Of a stretch of 7,415 bases of DNA, positions 5,581 through 7,415 are shown one piece after another. The first letter of the stretch is position 1; the number at the start of each line of letters is the position of its first letter. A program made the translations under genes and the position numbers. The DNA is from Candidatus Jorgensenbacteria bacterium CG23_combo_of_CG06-09_8_20_14_all_54_14 (GTDB lineage Bacteria > Patescibacteriota > Minisyncoccia > UBA6257 > GWB1-50-10): assembly GCA_002772205.1 (NCBI GenBank), contig PCRZ01000008.1:1-7415 (forward strand), in the 5' to 3' direction. The notes under the pieces were generated by a model. The model had not been told where the DNA came from, did not search any database, and saw only the letters and a list, made by a program, of their open reading frames with translations.

Positions 5581-5699
5581 ATCCCGTTAGAAGTAACAAA
5601 ACTTATTATCTCTACCCTACACTTATGGATATAAAATATCAGTTGAATAAAAAGCCGTGTTCTTTACGGTTGCCTGCGGCAACCTACTTCTAACGGGAT
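5581..5699 (+). promoter_or_regulatory. gpmI leader with start-codon-sequestering inverted repeat
   Basis: ATCCCGTTAGAAGTA (5581-5595) is the exact reverse complement of TACTTCTAACGGGAT (5685-5699), whose last two bases are the A and T of the gpmI ATG. A perfect hairpin GGTTGCC-TGC-GGCAACC (5668-5684) abuts the right arm and could stack on the long stem; GATAT-AAA-ATATC (5628-5640) is a third, weaker one. A TAAAAT -10-like hexamer at 5565-5570 would start an mRNA just before the left arm, although its -35 is poor. The folded leader would hide the start codon. The inverted repeat could alternatively be the ends of a 119-bp mobile element. Confidence 0.6.
5625..5693 (+). CDS. Possible 22-codon leader peptide ahead of gpmI
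   Basis: A short frame runs from ATG 5625 (MDIKYQLNKK...) to a TAA at 5691-5693, ending ...LPAATYF. The stop lies inside the right arm of the leader's inverted repeat and only 4 nt before the gpmI ATG. A ribosome finishing this frame would open the stem and could restart at gpmI, so it may be a coupling or regulatory peptide. It has no Shine-Dalgarno site and no recognisable similarity; a chance frame is quite possible. Confidence 0.25.
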   Translation: MDIKYQLNKKPCSLRLPAATYF

Positions 5700-7248
5700 G
5701 AAGCACACCGTTGTCCTCGCTATCTTAGACGGCTGGGGGGTGGGGAGCCCCGACCAATCCAACCCCATCTACGCCGCCGCGCCGGAAACCATCCGCACCA
5801 TAGAATCCGATTTCCCATCGGGAGCCCTCCAGGCCTCCGGCATCACCGTGGGACTCCCATGGGAAGAGGGGGGGGACAGCGAGGTAGGGCACCTCACGAT
5901 CGGCGCGGGGAAAGTAATCTACCAGCACTTCCCTAAGATCTCGCTCGCGATCACGAGCGGGGAATTTTTCAAAAACGGGGCGCTCCTGGGCGCTTTCGCG
6001 CACGCCCGCGCGCACCACTCCGCCGTTCACCTTGTGGGACTTTTAACCGCCGGGAATGTCCACGCTTCCCTCACCCATCTCTACGCGTTGGTGGAAATGG
6101 CGAAGCGGGAATCCTGCTCCGCGCTCTTCCTCCAACTCATCACCGACGGGCGCGACAGCCCGCCGGAGTCCGCGGGCAATCTGGTGGGCGAGGTACAGAA
6201 AAAACTTCAAGCCGCGGGAGGCGCAGGGGAGATCGTGAGCGTGGTAGGACGTTACTACGCCATGAACCGTGACGGGCACTGGGACCGCACCGCGAAGGCC
6301 TACGCGCTCTTCACCGAAGGGGCGGCGGCCCGCCCCCTGGGAGAGGCGCTCACGCGGGCCTACCGCAAAAATTTGAACGACGAGTTTATTGAGCCCACGA
6401 CCCTCGGCGCCCCCCACCCCATCCGCGACGGGGATGCGGTCATTTTCTTCAACTTCCGCGAGGACAGCATGCGTCAACTCGCGCAGGCGTTTGTGGACCC
6501 CGCGTTCAACCAGTTCCCCCGGAAGCCGCTCCAGGAGCTCTATGTAGCCACCATGACCGGCTACCACGAATCGTTCCGGCGGGTGCCGGTGGCGTTCCCC
6601 ACTGAGCCGGTGGAATACCCCTTAGGGCGGGTGCTCGCCGATCACGGCAAAGTCCAGCTCCGCATCGCCGAGACCCAGAAATACGCCCACGTCACCTATT
6701 TCATGAACGGCTTCCGCGACGAGCCGTTCCCCAATGAGTACCGTGTTCTCATCCCTTCTATGGAAACCATGCACCCGGAGGAACAACCCGAAATGATGGC
6801 GCACACTATCACCGACCGGGTCCTTGAGGCGCTCTCCGAGGGCTCCTTTGACTTCATTGTGATGAACTACGCGAATCCGGACATCATCGCCCACACCGGA
6901 AATTACGACGCGACACTCCAAGCGGTGCGGGTGGTGGATAGAGAGCTGGGGCGTCTCCTCGCGGCGGTGCGCGCGGGGGACCATGTACTCATCATTACTT
7001 CCGACCACGGGAATGCAGAGTCGGTTCAAGACCTCCAGACCGGCGAGCGGGAAACACGACACAACACGAACCCCGTCCCCTTCTATCTCGTGGGGAATGC
7101 CTTTGCGGGGATCGCGCCGCGTAACCCCGGCGGGCGCCTGCAGGTCATCGGGCTCCTCGCTGACGTCGCCCCCACCATTCTTGAGCTCATGGGGATCCCC
7201 AAGCCCGACGCCATGACAGGCGAGAGTTTACTGCGGCAACTCCTGTAG
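5698..7248 (+). CDS. gpmI: 2,3-bisphosphoglycerate-independent phosphoglycerate mutase
   Basis: A 516-residue metal-dependent enzyme (about 510 is usual) interconverting 3- and 2-phosphoglycerate in glycolysis, in the cytoplasm. The phosphatase domain supplies DGWG (D11), the catalytic serine S61 in GGDSEVGHLTIGAG, and the C-terminal metal ligands D395 and H399 (ANPDIIAHTGN), D436-H437 (TSDHGNAE) and H455 (RHNTNPVP). The inserted transferase domain shows H122, DGRD (150-153), GRYYAMNRD (184-192) and FNFRED (251-256); K328 lies in AETQKYAHVTYF. The ATG at 5698 gives the standard N-terminus. Several usually fixed residues differ: the second substrate-binding arginine of FRxDR is S257, MGNSEVGH is GGDSEVGH, and DGGVHSH is AGNVHAS. 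The catalytic set is intact, so it is probably active and belongs to a divergent clade. The start codon lies in a strong inverted repeat, with no Shine-Dalgarno site. Confidence 0.96.
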   Translation: MKHTVVLAILDGWGVGSPDQSNPIYAAAPETIRTIESDFPSGALQASGITVGLPWEEGGDSEVGHLTIGAGKVIYQHFPKISLAITSGEFFKNGALLGAFAHARAHHSAVHLVGLLTAGNVHASLTHLYALVEMAKRESCSALFLQLITDGRDSPPESAGNLVGEVQKKLQAAGGAGEIVSVVGRYYAMNRDGHWDRTAKAYALFTEGAAARPLGEALTRAYRKNLNDEFIEPTTLGAPHPIRDGDAVIFFNFREDSMRQLAQAFVDPAFNQFPRKPLQELYVATMTGYHESFRRVPVAFPTEPVEYPLGRVLADHGKVQLRIAETQKYAHVTYFMNGFRDEPFPNEYRVLIPSMETMHPEEQPEMMAHTITDRVLEALSEGSFDFIVMNYANPDIIAHTGNYDATLQAVRVVDRELGRLLAAVRAGDHVLIITSDHGNAESVQDLQTGERETRHNTNPVPFYLVGNAFAGIAPRNPGGRLQVIGLLADVAPTILELMGIPKPDAMTGESLLRQLL

Positions 7249-7303
7249 GGGAAATAAGCCAGTGTTTTTTCATGTGCAATTAGCCCACGGATGACACGAA
7301 TGA

Positions 7304-7327
7304 AAAACCCTCATTTTATGGGGTTTT
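7304..7327 (+). terminator. Probable intrinsic terminator after gpmI
   Basis: AAAACCC (7304-7310) pairs with GGGTTTT (7321-7327) around a 10-nt A+T-rich loop, with the T-run in the right arm. It follows the gpmI stop by 55 nt and precedes the insertion sequence. The stem is short, so efficiency is uncertain. The mirrored A-run could also serve transcription coming from the right. Confidence 0.5.
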
Positions 7328-7352
7328 ACTAGGTTCAACAAGTAAGTGCAAC

Positions 7353-7372
7353 ACTCTGGCATAATCCAGAGT
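7353..7372 (+). other. Hairpin immediately before the transposase ATG
   Basis: ACTCTGG (7353-7359) and CCAGAGT (7366-7372) form a perfect 7-bp stem with a CATAAT loop, ending at the base before the ATG. It could limit translation from transcripts that read in from outside, as several insertion sequences are known to do. It may also overlap the inner part of the terminal repeat. Confidence 0.5.
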
Positions 7373-7415
7373 ATGCAATACCAACACTTTTCCATTGAGG
7401 AGCGGGAGCAGATCC
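7373..7415 (+). CDS. IS30-family transposase, N-terminal fragment
   Basis: Only 14 codons are present (MQYQHFSIEEREQI), with the frame open at the window edge. The pattern M-x-Y-x-H-(F/L)-(S/T)-x-E-E-R-x-x-I is the typical start of IS30-family DDE transposases, where it leads into the N-terminal helix-turn-helix that binds the element's ends. No Shine-Dalgarno site precedes it; a hairpin touches the ATG. Whether the gene is intact cannot be told. Confidence rests on this short but distinctive motif and on the insertion-sequence-like upstream repeat. Confidence 0.7.
   Translation, partial: MQYQHFSIEEREQI

Larger units (their letters stand above)
7333..7415 (+). mobile_element. Left end of an IS30-like insertion sequence (partial)
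   Basis: The element runs off the window edge. Its transposase start is recognisable at 7373. The preceding GGTTCAACAAGTAAGTGCAA (7333-7352) is the likely region of the left terminal inverted repeat, judged by its distance from the gene. The exact outer end and any target duplication cannot be fixed without the right end. Confidence 0.6.

Noticed and set aside
6043..6567. A 174-codon open frame antisense to gpmI
   Set aside because: The sense strand encodes well-conserved GpmI motifs throughout this stretch.
7266..7307. A second terminator or repeat: TTTTTCAT / ATGAAAAA inverted repeat after gpmI
   Set aside because: The arms enclose a 26-nt loop with only weak inner pairing, and the adjacent AAAACCC/GGGTTTT hairpin is a better terminator. 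The A/T runs make an 8-bp match unremarkable.

Overview
The window reads as a chromosomal segment of an uncultivated bacterium, most likely from the Candidate Phyla Radiation (Patescibacteria), probably a Parcubacteria-like lineage with G+C-rich genes. This placement is inference. It rests on a Cas2-fold PaaX-like regulator of the type common in those genomes, a divergent GpmI, a secreted helical protein carrying one FN3 domain, CCTGCC/GGCAGG hairpin repeats between genes, and the near absence of Shine-Dalgarno sequences. TGA ends one reading frame (2415-2417), so nothing points to a recoded TGA.

Layout. 1-291: non-coding, with GC-rich hairpins, a GTAACG repeat cluster and a possible ECF-type promoter placed so that the mRNA would begin at the first start codon. 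292-2417 (+): a tight operon of an ECF sigma factor, a small single-pass membrane protein (candidate anti-sigma factor) and a secreted helical protein with an inserted-looking FN3 domain. It ends at an 18-bp perfect hairpin at 2453-2492 that also serves the convergent HU gene (2519-2794, -). 2891-3039: a block of nested hairpins bounded by a 13-bp direct repeat, one copy of which is the last 13 nt of the next gene. 3027-4550 (-): RNase Y, with a good sigma70-type promoter at 4610-4638. 4856-5359 (+): PaaX/Cas2-like winged-helix protein. 5698-7248 (+): cofactor-independent phosphoglycerate mutase. 7333-7415: left end of an IS30-like insertion sequence, cut by the window edge.

The most unusual structure is around the PaaX/Cas2-like gene. 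Two near-identical palindromes (4755-4794 and 5467-5510) bracket it, each overlapping promoter-like elements. The first sits in the divergent rny/regulator spacer and the second lies upstream of gpmI. I infer that they are operators for the encoded protein, making a small local circuit that could join RNA decay (RNase Y), the regulator itself and glycolysis (GpmI). Downstream of the second palindrome, the gpmI leader has a perfect 15-bp inverted repeat whose right arm contains the gpmI ATG, an adjoining 7-bp hairpin, and a 22-codon upstream frame that stops inside that arm 4 nt before the ATG. This looks like a translational switch, or else a small inverted-repeat element that supplied the start codon. 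All function here is inferred from sequence; nothing was computed or searched.
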